Assembly (NCBI RefSeq): GCF_001613005.1
Contig: NZ_BDBN01000015.1
Coordinates: forward strand, 23,865 to 87,864
DNA from: Nocardia nova NBRC 15556
Lineage (GTDB): Bacteria > Actinomycetota > Actinomycetes > Mycobacteriales > Mycobacteriaceae
DNA: 64,000 nucleotides
Reading direction: 5' to 3'
Positions 55,495-63,401 of this stretch are shown one piece after another; the first letter of the stretch is position 1, and the number at the start of each line of letters is the position of its first letter. A model generated the notes under the pieces. That model saw only the letters and a list, made by a program, of their open reading frames with translations, did not search any database and had not been told where the DNA came from. A program made the position numbers and the translations under genes.

Positions 55495-55839
55495 TCAGAC
55501 CGACACCACGACCAGCGCCGCCGCGAAACCGAGCAGCCATGCCTCGGCCAGCAGCGGCAGGATGAGCAGCGCGTAAGGCCAGGCCGGGCGGCGTTCCCGC
55601 AACGCCCGCAGGGTCCACCGCCCGGCCAGCAGCAGCGCACCGACCAGGGACAGGAACGCCACGGCGTAGGCCAGCGGCAGATGACTGTCCCCCGGCCGAG
55701 TGCGCTGCCGCGCCATATCCCGGTACGGCAGGCCGTACCGCCAGATCACCCACGCCACACCGCAACCGGCCAGATAGACCGCGGCACTCAGCACGGCATC
55801 GCCGCGCCGCAGCGGCGGGCGAGCCGGCCGGAACTCCAT
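55495..55839 (-). CDS. small membrane protein of unknown function
   Basis: The product is 114 aa. Three hydrophobic segments are seen: AVLSAAVYLAGCGVAWVIW, LAYAVAFLSLVGALLLAGRW and the last 25 residues (LLILPLLAEAWLLGFAAALV). The loops are Arg-rich (MARQRTRPGDSH and RALRERRPAWP). I do not recognise a family. It converges with the thiolase gene 3 bases away and is divergent from menC with 92 bases between starts. High hydrophobicity and codon use like the neighbours support it as a real gene. Confidence 0.6.
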   Translation of the reverse strand: MEFRPARPPLRRGDAVLSAAVYLAGCGVAWVIWRYGLPYRDMARQRTRPGDSHLPLAYAVAFLSLVGALLLAGRWTLRALRERRPAWPYALLILPLLAEAWLLGFAAALVVVSV

Positions 55840-55931
55840 GGCTACTTATGGAAATCCCTTCGACCGGTGCTCGCAAGCACCACTGGTCGGCCGCCGGTCC
55901 GTCGCCGTTTCGCAGGGTTAGGCTGGCCCGG

Positions 55932-56903
55932 GTGAGCGATCTGGATCCGGCGTCGGCCCTGGTTTACGCGATTCCGCTGCGTACTCGCTTCCGCGGCATC
56001 ACCGTCCGTGAGGGGATGCTGCTCGAAGGACCGCGCGGCTGGGGTGAGTTCTGCCCGTTCGTCGAATACGACGACCGCGAGGCCGCGAACTGGCTCACCA
56101 CCACGGTCGAGCAGATCGAGGAGGGCTGGCCGGAACCGGTCCGGGATCGCATTCCGGTCAATTGCACCGTTCCCGCGGTCGGACCCGAGCGCGCGTATGC
56201 CATCGTCGCCGAATCCGGTTGCCGCACCGCGAAAGTCAAGATCGCCGATCATCCCGACTCGCTCGCCGAGGATATCGAGCGGGTCGCGGCCGTCCGCGAT
56301 GCGCTGGGTGGCGACGGTGCCGTCCGGGTCGATGCCAACGCGGTCTGGGATGTCGATACCGCGGTCACCAACTTGCGTCAGATCGACCGTGCCGCACAGG
56401 GTTTGGAATACGCCGAGCAACCGTGCCGGACGATCGAGGAGCTGGCGGCGGTCCGGCGGCGGGTCGACATTCCCATCGCCGCGGACGAATCCATCCGGCG
56501 TGCCGAGGATCCGCTGCGGGTCGCGGTGGCGGGAGCGGCCGATATCGCCGTATTGAAATGCACACCGCTCGGCGGAGTGCGGCGGGCACTGCGGGTGGCG
56601 CAGGCGGCGGGACTGCCGTGCGTGATCTCCTCGGCACTGGAGACGAGCGTCGGACTGTCGGCCCAGCTCGCGCTGGCCGGCGCCCTGCCGGAACTCGACC
56701 ACGCCTGCGGGCTGGGCACCGTCAACCTGTTCGCCGGCGACGTGGTCGCGGAGTCACTGCGCCCCGTCGACGGATATCTGAGCGTTCCGCGCACCCCGCC
56801 GAACCCGGATCCCGCACTGCTGGAACGCTTCCGCCATCCCGATCCGGAGCGCACGGCGTGGTGGCGAAGCCGGCTGGAGCGGGTGCTGCGGCTCCTTGAT
56901 TGA
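55932..56903 (+). CDS. menC: o-succinylbenzoate synthase
   Basis: The product is 323 aa from GTG 55932, close to the M. tuberculosis enzyme (326 aa). This enolase-superfamily enzyme dehydrates SHCHC to o-succinylbenzoate in menaquinone synthesis. The general acid/base Lys is in AKVKIADHP. Metal ligands are in RVDANAVWD, EYAEQPC and IAADESIRR. The second Lys is in AVLKCTPLGGVRRAL. No other men gene is in the window, so it is not in a men operon here. Confidence 0.9.
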   Translation: MSDLDPASALVYAIPLRTRFRGITVREGMLLEGPRGWGEFCPFVEYDDREAANWLTTTVEQIEEGWPEPVRDRIPVNCTVPAVGPERAYAIVAESGCRTAKVKIADHPDSLAEDIERVAAVRDALGGDGAVRVDANAVWDVDTAVTNLRQIDRAAQGLEYAEQPCRTIEELAAVRRRVDIPIAADESIRRAEDPLRVAVAGAADIAVLKCTPLGGVRRALRVAQAAGLPCVISSALETSVGLSAQLALAGALPELDHACGLGTVNLFAGDVVAESLRPVDGYLSVPRTPPNPDPALLERFRHPDPERTAWWRSRLERVLRLLD

Positions 56904-57025
56904 TCGCGGCCTCACACGCCTCGGCGGGTGCGGGACGAGGGTTTTCCCACCCGCCCGTCTGTGATTAGCTGATCGTGTGCCATCGGCAGTTCTCACGTGC
57001 TCGAACACACGATAGGAGTTCCGCA

Positions 57026-57823
57026 ATGCCCACTCGTGATTCTGCGTGGCCGCAGGGTACGCCCTGCTGGATCGACTGTTCGGTCGACGATCCGCAGGCT
57101 GCCCGCGACTTCTACTCCGGTTTGCTGGGGTGGGAGATCATGGACAGCCCGCCCGAGGCCGGGGGATATCTGATGGCGATGCTGAACGGTAAACCGGCCG
57201 CCGGAATCGGGCCCAAGATGGGCGAGGCGCCGATGCCCTCGGTGTGGACCACCTACCTCGCCGCCGACGATGTCGACGCGGTCGCCGAGGCCATCGGCGC
57301 GGCCGGGGGCACCGTGTTCGTCCCGCCCTTCGACGTCATGGACGTGGGCCGCATGTGCGTGGCCGCCGATCCGACCGGCGGCATCTTCGGCGTCTGGCAG
57401 GCCAAGGCCCACACCGGTGCCGGTATCTACAACGAACCCGGCTCCTACTGCTGGAACGAACTGCACACCGGCGACTACGCCACCGCACAGGAGTTCTACC
57501 GCCGCGTCTTCGGCTGGACCTTCGACGAAATCGGCGACGGTGAGAACTTCGTCTATTCCACCTTCTCCCCGCCCGGTGCGGACGTCGCCGGCGGCGTCAT
57601 GGACGCCGGCAGCGCACCCGGCGACAACCCGCCCTACTGGCTCACCTGGTTCCAGGTCGCCGGGACGGACGAAAAGCTCTCCCGCGCAACCGAACTCGGT
57701 GCCACGGCACTGATGGGACCGGACGACACCCCGTTCGGCCGCTCCGCCGTCGTCCAGGCTCCCCAGGGCGAGATCTTCGGCCTCATCGACCCGACGGTGC
57801 GGGCGGAGGCGCCCGGGCAGTAG
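57026..57823 (+). CDS. two-domain VOC (glyoxalase-like) protein
   Basis: The product is 265 aa from ATG 57026, with AGGAG upstream. Two tandem VOC modules are seen. The first is CWIDCSVDDPQAARDFYSGL to GRMCVAADPTGGIFGVWQAK. The second is CWNELHTGDYATAQEFYRRV to AVVQAPQGEIFGLIDPTV. The whole resembles hydroxylase-like VOC proteins found in actinomycetes (for example 27-kDa antigen/CFP30 type). The enzymatic role is unknown. The gene is bounded downstream by a strong bidirectional hairpin. Confidence 0.82.
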   Translation: MPTRDSAWPQGTPCWIDCSVDDPQAARDFYSGLLGWEIMDSPPEAGGYLMAMLNGKPAAGIGPKMGEAPMPSVWTTYLAADDVDAVAEAIGAAGGTVFVPPFDVMDVGRMCVAADPTGGIFGVWQAKAHTGAGIYNEPGSYCWNELHTGDYATAQEFYRRVFGWTFDEIGDGENFVYSTFSPPGADVAGGVMDAGSAPGDNPPYWLTWFQVAGTDEKLSRATELGATALMGPDDTPFGRSAVVQAPQGEIFGLIDPTVRAEAPGQ

Positions 57824-57832
57824 CGCTCGTGT

Positions 57833-57857
57833 CCCGGGCCGTGCGGTACGGCCCGGG
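57833..57857. terminator. hairpin between convergent VOC and metallohydrolase genes
   Basis: CCCGGGCCGT and ACGGCCCGGG pair over 10 bp with a 5-base loop, 10 bases after the VOC stop and 9 before the other gene's stop. It is probably bidirectional. Confidence 0.7.
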
Positions 57858-57865
57858 GCATCGGT

Positions 57866-58378
57866 TCAGCCCACTCGGGCGCCACAGTCGTGCAGAGTGG
57901 CGCGCAGAAGAAGGGCGGCTTCCGGGCCGATGATCCCGTCGACCAGCTCGAGGTAGCGCGTACAGAATTCCGGGCCGTGCGGGGCGAGGTCGACGCCGGG
58001 CGGCTCCAAGTGGTGGGCGATTTCGTGGAGTATGACCAATTCGCGCAGCGCCCACGCGGTTCCGCCGGTGTGCAGGGGTACGGCCAGGACGGCGCGGCCG
58101 GTTTCGTAGTGCGCCGCGGCGGTGCCCGCGCGGGCACGCACCGCGAGCGGCGTATCGGCCCGAAGCCATTGCGCGCGTACCCAATTCAATGCCAGGACTC
58201 GGTCCACATAGCTCTGGACCGATTCGACCGAGGCGAACTTCCGCTCGATCGGCAGCGTGAGCTGCGAGCCGTGCAAGTCGACCGTGCGAGCCCCGAATTC
58301 CTCGGCTCGTTCGAACATCCGCCGCACCAGACCCTCGGCATCGTAGACGCGGCTGCGCTGCGAATCCCGGGGCGTCAC
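57866..58378 (-). CDS. TIGR04338-type zinc metallohydrolase
   Basis: The product is 170 aa from GTG 58378. The zinc-peptidase motif HEIAHH (HExxH) is in LRELVILHEIAHHLEPPG and a third His ligand probably in LAPHGPEFCTRYLELV. The N-terminus SQRSRVYDAEGLVRRMFERA is typical of the actinobacterial family TIGR04338. There is no signal peptide, so it is cytosolic. It lies 64 bases downstream of a DUF2786 gene, a pairing I know from mycobacteria. The substrate is unknown; the pair could be a proteolytic stress or phage-related module, but that is speculation. Confidence 0.8.
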   Translation of the reverse strand: MTPRDSQRSRVYDAEGLVRRMFERAEEFGARTVDLHGSQLTLPIERKFASVESVQSYVDRVLALNWVRAQWLRADTPLAVRARAGTAAAHYETGRAVLAVPLHTGGTAWALRELVILHEIAHHLEPPGVDLAPHGPEFCTRYLELVDGIIGPEAALLLRATLHDCGARVG

Positions 58379-58442
58379 AACTGCGGCTCGCGGTGCGCCG
58401 GGCACATCAGGACGGCGCCGCACTGCGCCGCTCTCGTGCGGC

Positions 58443-59294
58443 TCATGCTCCGGGCGCTTCGAGACGCCCTCGCCCGGTGGGCAATTCGGGGGACAGACCC
58501 AGCCGTGCGCTTCGGCCGGCACGATCCCCGGCACGTCGCGCGGCCGGCGAGTACCCCGTGGATTCCTGCGGGCCGCGCCAGGTGCCGCGGGCGTCGGAGG
58601 TGCGGGAGTAGAAATCGGTGAGCTCGAGGTCCTTGTTGCGCAGGGCCAGCGCGGTGCCCGCGGCCGATTCCGCGGAGCCGGGATCGTCGCGCACCGCCTC
58701 GGCCTCCACATCCGCCTTCACCTGCGCCAGCCGGCGGCCGATCCGATCGGCGAACGCCATCTGGAAATTCAGCCGAGCCGTCACCGCTGCGACAGGGGCC
58801 TGTATGCGACGCTGCACCCTGCGACCCCAGCGCGTCTCCACCACGACCTTCTCCACGGTCGCCGATTTGTAGGCGCCGGATTTGATGTAGTGGTCCGACG
58901 CCCGCACCATCTGCACCAGCAGGCTCGTGTACAGCGCCTCGCAGGTCGCGATATCGGTGTCGAAGCCGTAGGCGTACACCTGCGTGGACGTGCGGGTCAC
59001 ATCGCAGCGCACATCGTTGGCCGCGGCGATCGCCACGAACAACTGCACGTAGGTGCGCAGCCCTTTCTTCCCCGCCTCGCCGATCGGGACGACCTTCTGC
59101 ATCGGTGTCGGGCGGCGTTCGCGGCCGGCGATATGGGCACGGGCCACCGCCAGGTCGATCGACGAACGGGTCGCCAGGCGCTGGGCAGCCGCCATGAACG
59201 CCTCGGCCTCGTGCTCGTTGTCGGTCGACTCGGCCTGACGCAACAGCCCACCGATCCGGGTGAGCAACTTGTCCTGGGGCATCTGGGTCGACAT
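58443..59294 (-). CDS. DUF2786 domain protein
   Basis: The product is 283 aa from ATG 59294. The DUF2786 domain is at the N-terminus: DKLLTRIGGLLRQAESTDNE, then HEAEAFMAAAQRLATRSSID. Next comes a conserved alpha/beta region, GLRTYVQLFVAIAAANDVRC and YAYGFDTDIATCEALYTSLL. A helical stretch follows, RLNFQMAFADRIGRRLAQVK. The C-terminal 50 residues are Arg/Gly/Ser-rich and probably disordered. The function is unknown. It is paired with the TIGR04338 metallohydrolase downstream. The start is set by the ATG with the domain directly behind it. Confidence 0.8.
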   Translation of the reverse strand: MSTQMPQDKLLTRIGGLLRQAESTDNEHEAEAFMAAAQRLATRSSIDLAVARAHIAGRERRPTPMQKVVPIGEAGKKGLRTYVQLFVAIAAANDVRCDVTRTSTQVYAYGFDTDIATCEALYTSLLVQMVRASDHYIKSGAYKSATVEKVVVETRWGRRVQRRIQAPVAAVTARLNFQMAFADRIGRRLAQVKADVEAEAVRDDPGSAESAAGTALALRNKDLELTDFYSRTSDARGTWRGPQESTGYSPAARRAGDRAGRSARLGLSPELPTGRGRLEAPGA

Positions 59295-59351
59295 CGAGCG
59301 CCAGGATACGAGAACGCACCGACATCCCCACACGATCGGGCGGGGGCGGAA

Positions 59352-59379
59352 GGCGGTAGCTCGCGGAACCACGGAGGGC
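59352..59379. repeat. partial copy of the trmB/leuS GC-rich repeat
   Basis: In the divergent gap between the DUF2786 and sugar-binding-protein genes, 23 of 28 bases match the second half of the trmB repeat (GGCGGTAGC and GCGGAACCACGGAGG). It is the only intergenic copy in the window. The rest of the 202-base gap shows no clear promoter. Confidence 0.6.
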
Positions 59380-59496
59380 GGGGGCGGACGCCGTATCCCA
59401 CGCAGCAGCCGAACAATGTATCTTGCCTTGTGCAACCGGCGCAGTGTGCGGGCGCTCACGCTTGGCACCTGTGTTCGTTACGACCCTGGAGTATCG

Positions 59497-60834
59497 ATGG
59501 CTTTGAACAAGGCGTCCTCGAACAAGGCGCGTAAGGCTCGCGCGCGCGCCGCGTCACGACGCTCGTCCCTCGTGTCCCGCGCCGCACTGGCCACCGCGTC
59601 GGTGGCACTGCTCACCGCCGGGTTGACGAGCGCCTGTTCGAGCGGCGACGGCAGCAACCCGACCGGCCAGAACCTGGGCGGGCGCGGTCCGATCACCTAC
59701 GTCGAGGGTAAGGACACCACCGAGACGGGTGCGGTCAAGCAGCTCATCGACCGGTGGAACGCCGCCCATCCGAACGAGCAGGTGACGTTCAAAGAGCAGT
59801 CCAACGACGCCTCCCAGCAGTACGACGACCTGGCCCAGCACATGCGGGCCAAACAGTCCGACTACGACGTGATGGCGCTGGACGTGCCGTGGACCGCCGA
59901 GTTCGCGGCCAAGGGCTGGATTCAGCCACTGAAGGACTCCTTCGCCCTCGACACCTCCACGCTGCTCTCGCCGACCGTCGCCAGCGCGACCTACCAGGGC
60001 ACCCTCTACGCCGCGCCGCGCAACACCAACGGCGGCCTGCTGTACTACCGCAAGGATCTGGTTCCGAATCCGCCGAAGACCTGGCCGGAACTGCTGGCCG
60101 ACTGCAATATCGCGCGCGATCACGGAATCGGCTGCTACGCAGGGCAGTTCGCACCCTACGAAGGTCTGACCGTGAACGCGGCCGAGGTGATCAACGCCTA
60201 CGGCGGCTCGTTCGTCGGCCCGGACGGCAAGACCGCGACCGTGAACTCCCCGCAGTCGCGCGCCGGCCTGCAGGTGCTCACCGACGCCTACAAGAACGGC
60301 GACATCCCCAAGGAGGCCATCTCCTTCAAGGAGCCGGAGAGCCAGAACGCCTTCGCCTCGGGCAAGCTGCTGTTCCTGCGCACCTGGCCCAACTTCTACG
60401 GTGTGGCCCAGGCCGACTCCTCCGCGGTGAAGGGCAATTTCGGCGTCTCCCCACTGCCCGGTAAGGACGGCATCGGCGCCTCCACGCTCGGTGGTTACAA
60501 CGCCGCCATCAGCGCCTACTCCAAGAACAAGGCCACCGCGCTGGACTTCCTGCGCTTCCTGATCAGCGAGGATGCCCAGCGCATCGTCGCCGAGGGCGCG
60601 TTCCCGTCGGTGCGGTCGTCGATGTACGACGATCCGGCGCTGATCGCGAAGTTCCCGTATCTGCCCGCGCTGAAGGATTCGATCGCCAGCGCCGTGCCGC
60701 GCCCGGTGACCCCCTTCTACCCGGCGGTGTCGAAGGCCATCCAGGACAACGCATATGCTGCGTTGACCGGTAAGAAATCAGTCGATGACGCGATCATCGG
60801 CATGCAGAAGGGCATCGAAGCCGCCGGCTCCTGA
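59497..60834 (+). CDS. LpqY-like sugar-binding lipoprotein of ABC transporter
   Basis: The product is 445 aa from ATG 59497. A long basic N-terminus precedes a hydrophobic signal and lipobox TSAC (LTSACSSGDG). The extracellular solute-binding family 1 fold is clear: ITYVEGKDTTETGAVKQLID, DYDVMALDVPWTAEFAAKGW, YAAPRNTNGGLLYYRKDLVP and FLRTWPNFYGVAQ. It resembles LpqY, the trehalose receptor of the SugABC recycling system. Trehalose released during mycolate transfer by antigen-85-type enzymes would be recaptured. It is followed by sugA- and sugB-like permeases. Confidence 0.88.
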   Translation: MALNKASSNKARKARARAASRRSSLVSRAALATASVALLTAGLTSACSSGDGSNPTGQNLGGRGPITYVEGKDTTETGAVKQLIDRWNAAHPNEQVTFKEQSNDASQQYDDLAQHMRAKQSDYDVMALDVPWTAEFAAKGWIQPLKDSFALDTSTLLSPTVASATYQGTLYAAPRNTNGGLLYYRKDLVPNPPKTWPELLADCNIARDHGIGCYAGQFAPYEGLTVNAAEVINAYGGSFVGPDGKTATVNSPQSRAGLQVLTDAYKNGDIPKEAISFKEPESQNAFASGKLLFLRTWPNFYGVAQADSSAVKGNFGVSPLPGKDGIGASTLGGYNAAISAYSKNKATALDFLRFLISEDAQRIVAEGAFPSVRSSMYDDPALIAKFPYLPALKDSIASAVPRPVTPFYPAVSKAIQDNAYAALTGKKSVDDAIIGMQKGIEAAGS

Positions 60835-60869
60835 CCCTGTCCGCAGTCTGCCCCGTAGGAGAGTTGAAC

Positions 60870-61904
60870 GTGTCGAGTCCTTCGGGTGCGACCGATCTCG
60901 CGCCACCCGACGATTTGCCGGTGAGCCCGAAACCGAAGCGCGACAGTAACTCCCGGGGCTTACGGCTCCCGCAGGGGTCGGGCCGCGCGTGGTTGTTCGT
61001 CGCACCGGTGCTGGTGGCGCTCGCGGTCGTCATCGGCTATCCGGTGGTGCGCGCGGTGTGGATGTCGTTCCAGAAGGACGCCGGGCTCGACCCCGCCACC
61101 GGCATGTTCGTCGAGGGCGGCAGCGCCGGGTTCAGCAACTACACGCACTGGCTGCTGCAGCAGTGCACCCTGCCCGGCGGCGGAACCGAGCCGTGCCCCA
61201 CCGGCAACCTGGGTTCGCAGTTCTGGGCGGCCATCGGGATCACCCTGCTGTTCACGGTGATCACCGTGACGCTCGAGGCGACCATCGGCCTCGGCATGGC
61301 GACCGTGATGGGCAAGACCTTCCGCGGGCGGGCGCTGCTGCGTGCCGCAGTGCTGATCCCCTGGGCCATCCCGACCGCGGTGACAGCCCGGTTGTGGGAG
61401 TTCATGTTCCAGTACAACGGCGTGGTCAACCGGGTGCTGCACACGCACATCCTGTGGCAGACCGATCCGTGGTGGTCGCGATTCGCGGTGATCATCGCCG
61501 ACGTCTGGAAGACCACCCCGTTCATGGCGTTGCTGATTCTCGCCGGACTGCAGGTGATCCCGAACGACGTGTACGAGGCGGCCAAGGTCGACGGCGCCTC
61601 GGCATGGCAGCGCTTCACCCACATCACGCTGCCGCTGCTGAAGCCCGCACTGCTGGTCGCGGTGCTGTTCCGGACCATGGACGCGCTGCGCCTCTACGAC
61701 CTGCCGGCCATCATGATGCAGGGCAACCCGGCGACCCGGACCATTTCGATCCTCGTGGTCGATCAGGTGCGGCAGGGCTCCAACAGCGCGGCCGCGCTGT
61801 CGGTGCTCACCTTCCTGATGATTTTCGCGGTGGCATTCGTGCTGGTGAAGATACTGGGCGCCAATGCGGTGGCGACGCAGGAAGAACAGCGGAAGGCACA
61901 CTGA
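60870..61904 (+). CDS. SugA-like sugar ABC transporter permease
   Basis: The product is 344 aa from GTG 60870, with GGAGAG 7 bases upstream. After about 40 polar residues there are six membrane segments of a MalF-type permease, starting AWLFVAPVLVALAVVIGYPV. The EAA loop for ATPase docking is YEAAKVDGASAWQRFTHITL. The periplasmic insert after segment 1 contains a Cys pair (QQCTLPGGGTEPCP) that could form a disulfide. The stop overlaps the sugB-like start. Confidence 0.9.
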   Translation: MSSPSGATDLAPPDDLPVSPKPKRDSNSRGLRLPQGSGRAWLFVAPVLVALAVVIGYPVVRAVWMSFQKDAGLDPATGMFVEGGSAGFSNYTHWLLQQCTLPGGGTEPCPTGNLGSQFWAAIGITLLFTVITVTLEATIGLGMATVMGKTFRGRALLRAAVLIPWAIPTAVTARLWEFMFQYNGVVNRVLHTHILWQTDPWWSRFAVIIADVWKTTPFMALLILAGLQVIPNDVYEAAKVDGASAWQRFTHITLPLLKPALLVAVLFRTMDALRLYDLPAIMMQGNPATRTISILVVDQVRQGSNSAAALSVLTFLMIFAVAFVLVKILGANAVATQEEQRKAH

Positions 61905-62755
61905 TGACCACTGCTACCTCTGGGCGCAAACCGTGGCGGTCCGCGCGGGTGTACGTCGGTGCGCTGATCGTGCTGATCTGGGGCCTGGCCCCGTTCTACT
62001 GGATGGCGGTGACCGCCTTCCGCGATCCGGACTACACCTTCGACAACACCCCGTGGCCCACCCACCTGACCTTCGAGAACTTCCGCAACGCGTTCGACAC
62101 CAGCCGCGGCAACGACTTCGGCCGGGCGCTGACCAACAGCGTCGTCATCGGCGCGGCCACCACCGTGATCGCACTGCTGATCGGCATGATGGCCGCCTAC
62201 GCCTTGGCGCGCATGGCCTTTCGCGGTAAGACCCTAGTCGCCGGCTTGATCCTGAGCGCCTCGATGTTCCCGGTGGTCGTCCTGGTGACGCCGCTGTTCC
62301 AGCTGTTCACCAACATCGGCTGGATCGGGCACTACCAGGCGATGATCATCCCGAACATCTCGTTCGTGCTGCCGATGACGGTCTACGTCCTGGCCTCGTT
62401 CTTCGCCGAGCTGCCCTGGGAGCTCGAGGAAGCGGCCCGGATCGACGGCGCGAGCCGGTTCCAGGCGTTCCGGCTGGTGATGCTGCCGCTGGCCGCGCCC
62501 GCGGTGTTCACCACGGCGATCCTGGCGTTCATCGCCGCGGTGAACGAGTACCTGCTGGCCAGTCTGCTCTCGGTCGACCGGACCGAACCCGTGACGGTCG
62601 CGATCGCGCGGTTCTCCGGTAACGATCCGCTGGTGCAGCCGTATGCGGCGATCATGGCGGCGGGCATCATCGTCACCGTGCCGCTGGTGATCATGGTGTT
62701 GCTGTTCCAGCGCCGCATCATCTCCGGCCTCACCGCGGGCGGCGTCAAGAGCTAG
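61904..62755 (+). CDS. SugB-like sugar ABC transporter permease
   Basis: The product is 283 aa from ATG 61904 (TGATG overlap with the upstream stop). It is a MalG-type permease with six membrane segments, starting VYVGALIVLIWGLAPFYWMA. The EAA loop is LEEAARIDGASRFQAFRLVM. No ATPase follows; the SugC-like ATPase at 52.5 kb is the probable partner. The last 11 bases overlap the end of the convergent HAD gene. Confidence 0.9.
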   Translation: MTTATSGRKPWRSARVYVGALIVLIWGLAPFYWMAVTAFRDPDYTFDNTPWPTHLTFENFRNAFDTSRGNDFGRALTNSVVIGAATTVIALLIGMMAAYALARMAFRGKTLVAGLILSASMFPVVVLVTPLFQLFTNIGWIGHYQAMIIPNISFVLPMTVYVLASFFAELPWELEEAARIDGASRFQAFRLVMLPLAAPAVFTTAILAFIAAVNEYLLASLLSVDRTEPVTVAIARFSGNDPLVQPYAAIMAAGIIVTVPLVIMVLLFQRRIISGLTAGGVKS

Positions 62756-63401
62756 GGCAGGCGGCGACCGATTTCGTCCCGAGCTGCCTTTCGATATCGG
62801 CGGGTGAGCCGGTGTAGTGGAGGGTTCGCAGGCCGAGTCGTGCCGCCGCTTCGCAGTTGTCGGGCCGGTCGTCGATGAACATCACACGACCCGGATCTCC
62901 GACTCCGGTGGCGGCCAGGGCATTTCGGTAGGTGTCGAGGTGCGGTTTGTTCATGCCGAGCCGGGCCGAGTAGAGGGCGTCGGTCATCAGGCCGCGCCAG
63001 TCGGAGGCGTCGAGCGCGTCGCCGACCGGGTGGGGCGCGTTGGACAGCAAGACCATCGGCAGATCCGCCTGGCGGGCCCGGTGCAGGAGGCCGACGACGC
63101 GGTGGTCGGTCCGCGTCCACAACGCGGTGTCGACGGCACGTAAGCGGGTGAGCAATACCGGTTCGGGCCGGCGGCCGAGCACCGCGGTCCAGAAGTCCGT
63201 GTCGTCGAACTCGCCGGAATCGTAGGGTTCGCGAGCGCTCCAGAAGGCGGTCTGGAAATGAGTGAGGTCTTCGGTGCGCCATCCGGCGAGTTCGGCGAGA
63301 CCGCTCCACATGGGAGTGGTCGGCTGCAGGCCGATGACGCCGTTGTAGTCGAAGATGACCGCGTCGAGGTCGGTGGACGAGTGAGACAGAGCGCTTACCA
63401 C
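62745..63401 (-). CDS. HAD-superfamily hydrolase
   Basis: The product is 218 aa from GTG 63401, overlapping the MFS stop. Motif I is DAVIFDYNGVIG, with Asn in place of the usual second Asp. Motif II is LPMVLLSNAPHP, the Lys is in RLGMNKPHLDTY and motif IV is VMFIDDRPDNCEAAARLGLR. The helical cap (WSGLAELAGWRTEDLTHFQT) marks subfamily IA. It would hydrolyse an unknown phosphate ester, perhaps with reduced acid catalysis. It forms a pair with the MFS transporter. Its end overlaps sugB convergently by 11 bases. Confidence 0.8.
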   Translation of the reverse strand: MVSALSHSSTDLDAVIFDYNGVIGLQPTTPMWSGLAELAGWRTEDLTHFQTAFWSAREPYDSGEFDDTDFWTAVLGRRPEPVLLTRLRAVDTALWTRTDHRVVGLLHRARQADLPMVLLSNAPHPVGDALDASDWRGLMTDALYSARLGMNKPHLDTYRNALAATGVGDPGRVMFIDDRPDNCEAAARLGLRTLHYTGSPADIERQLGTKSVAACPSS

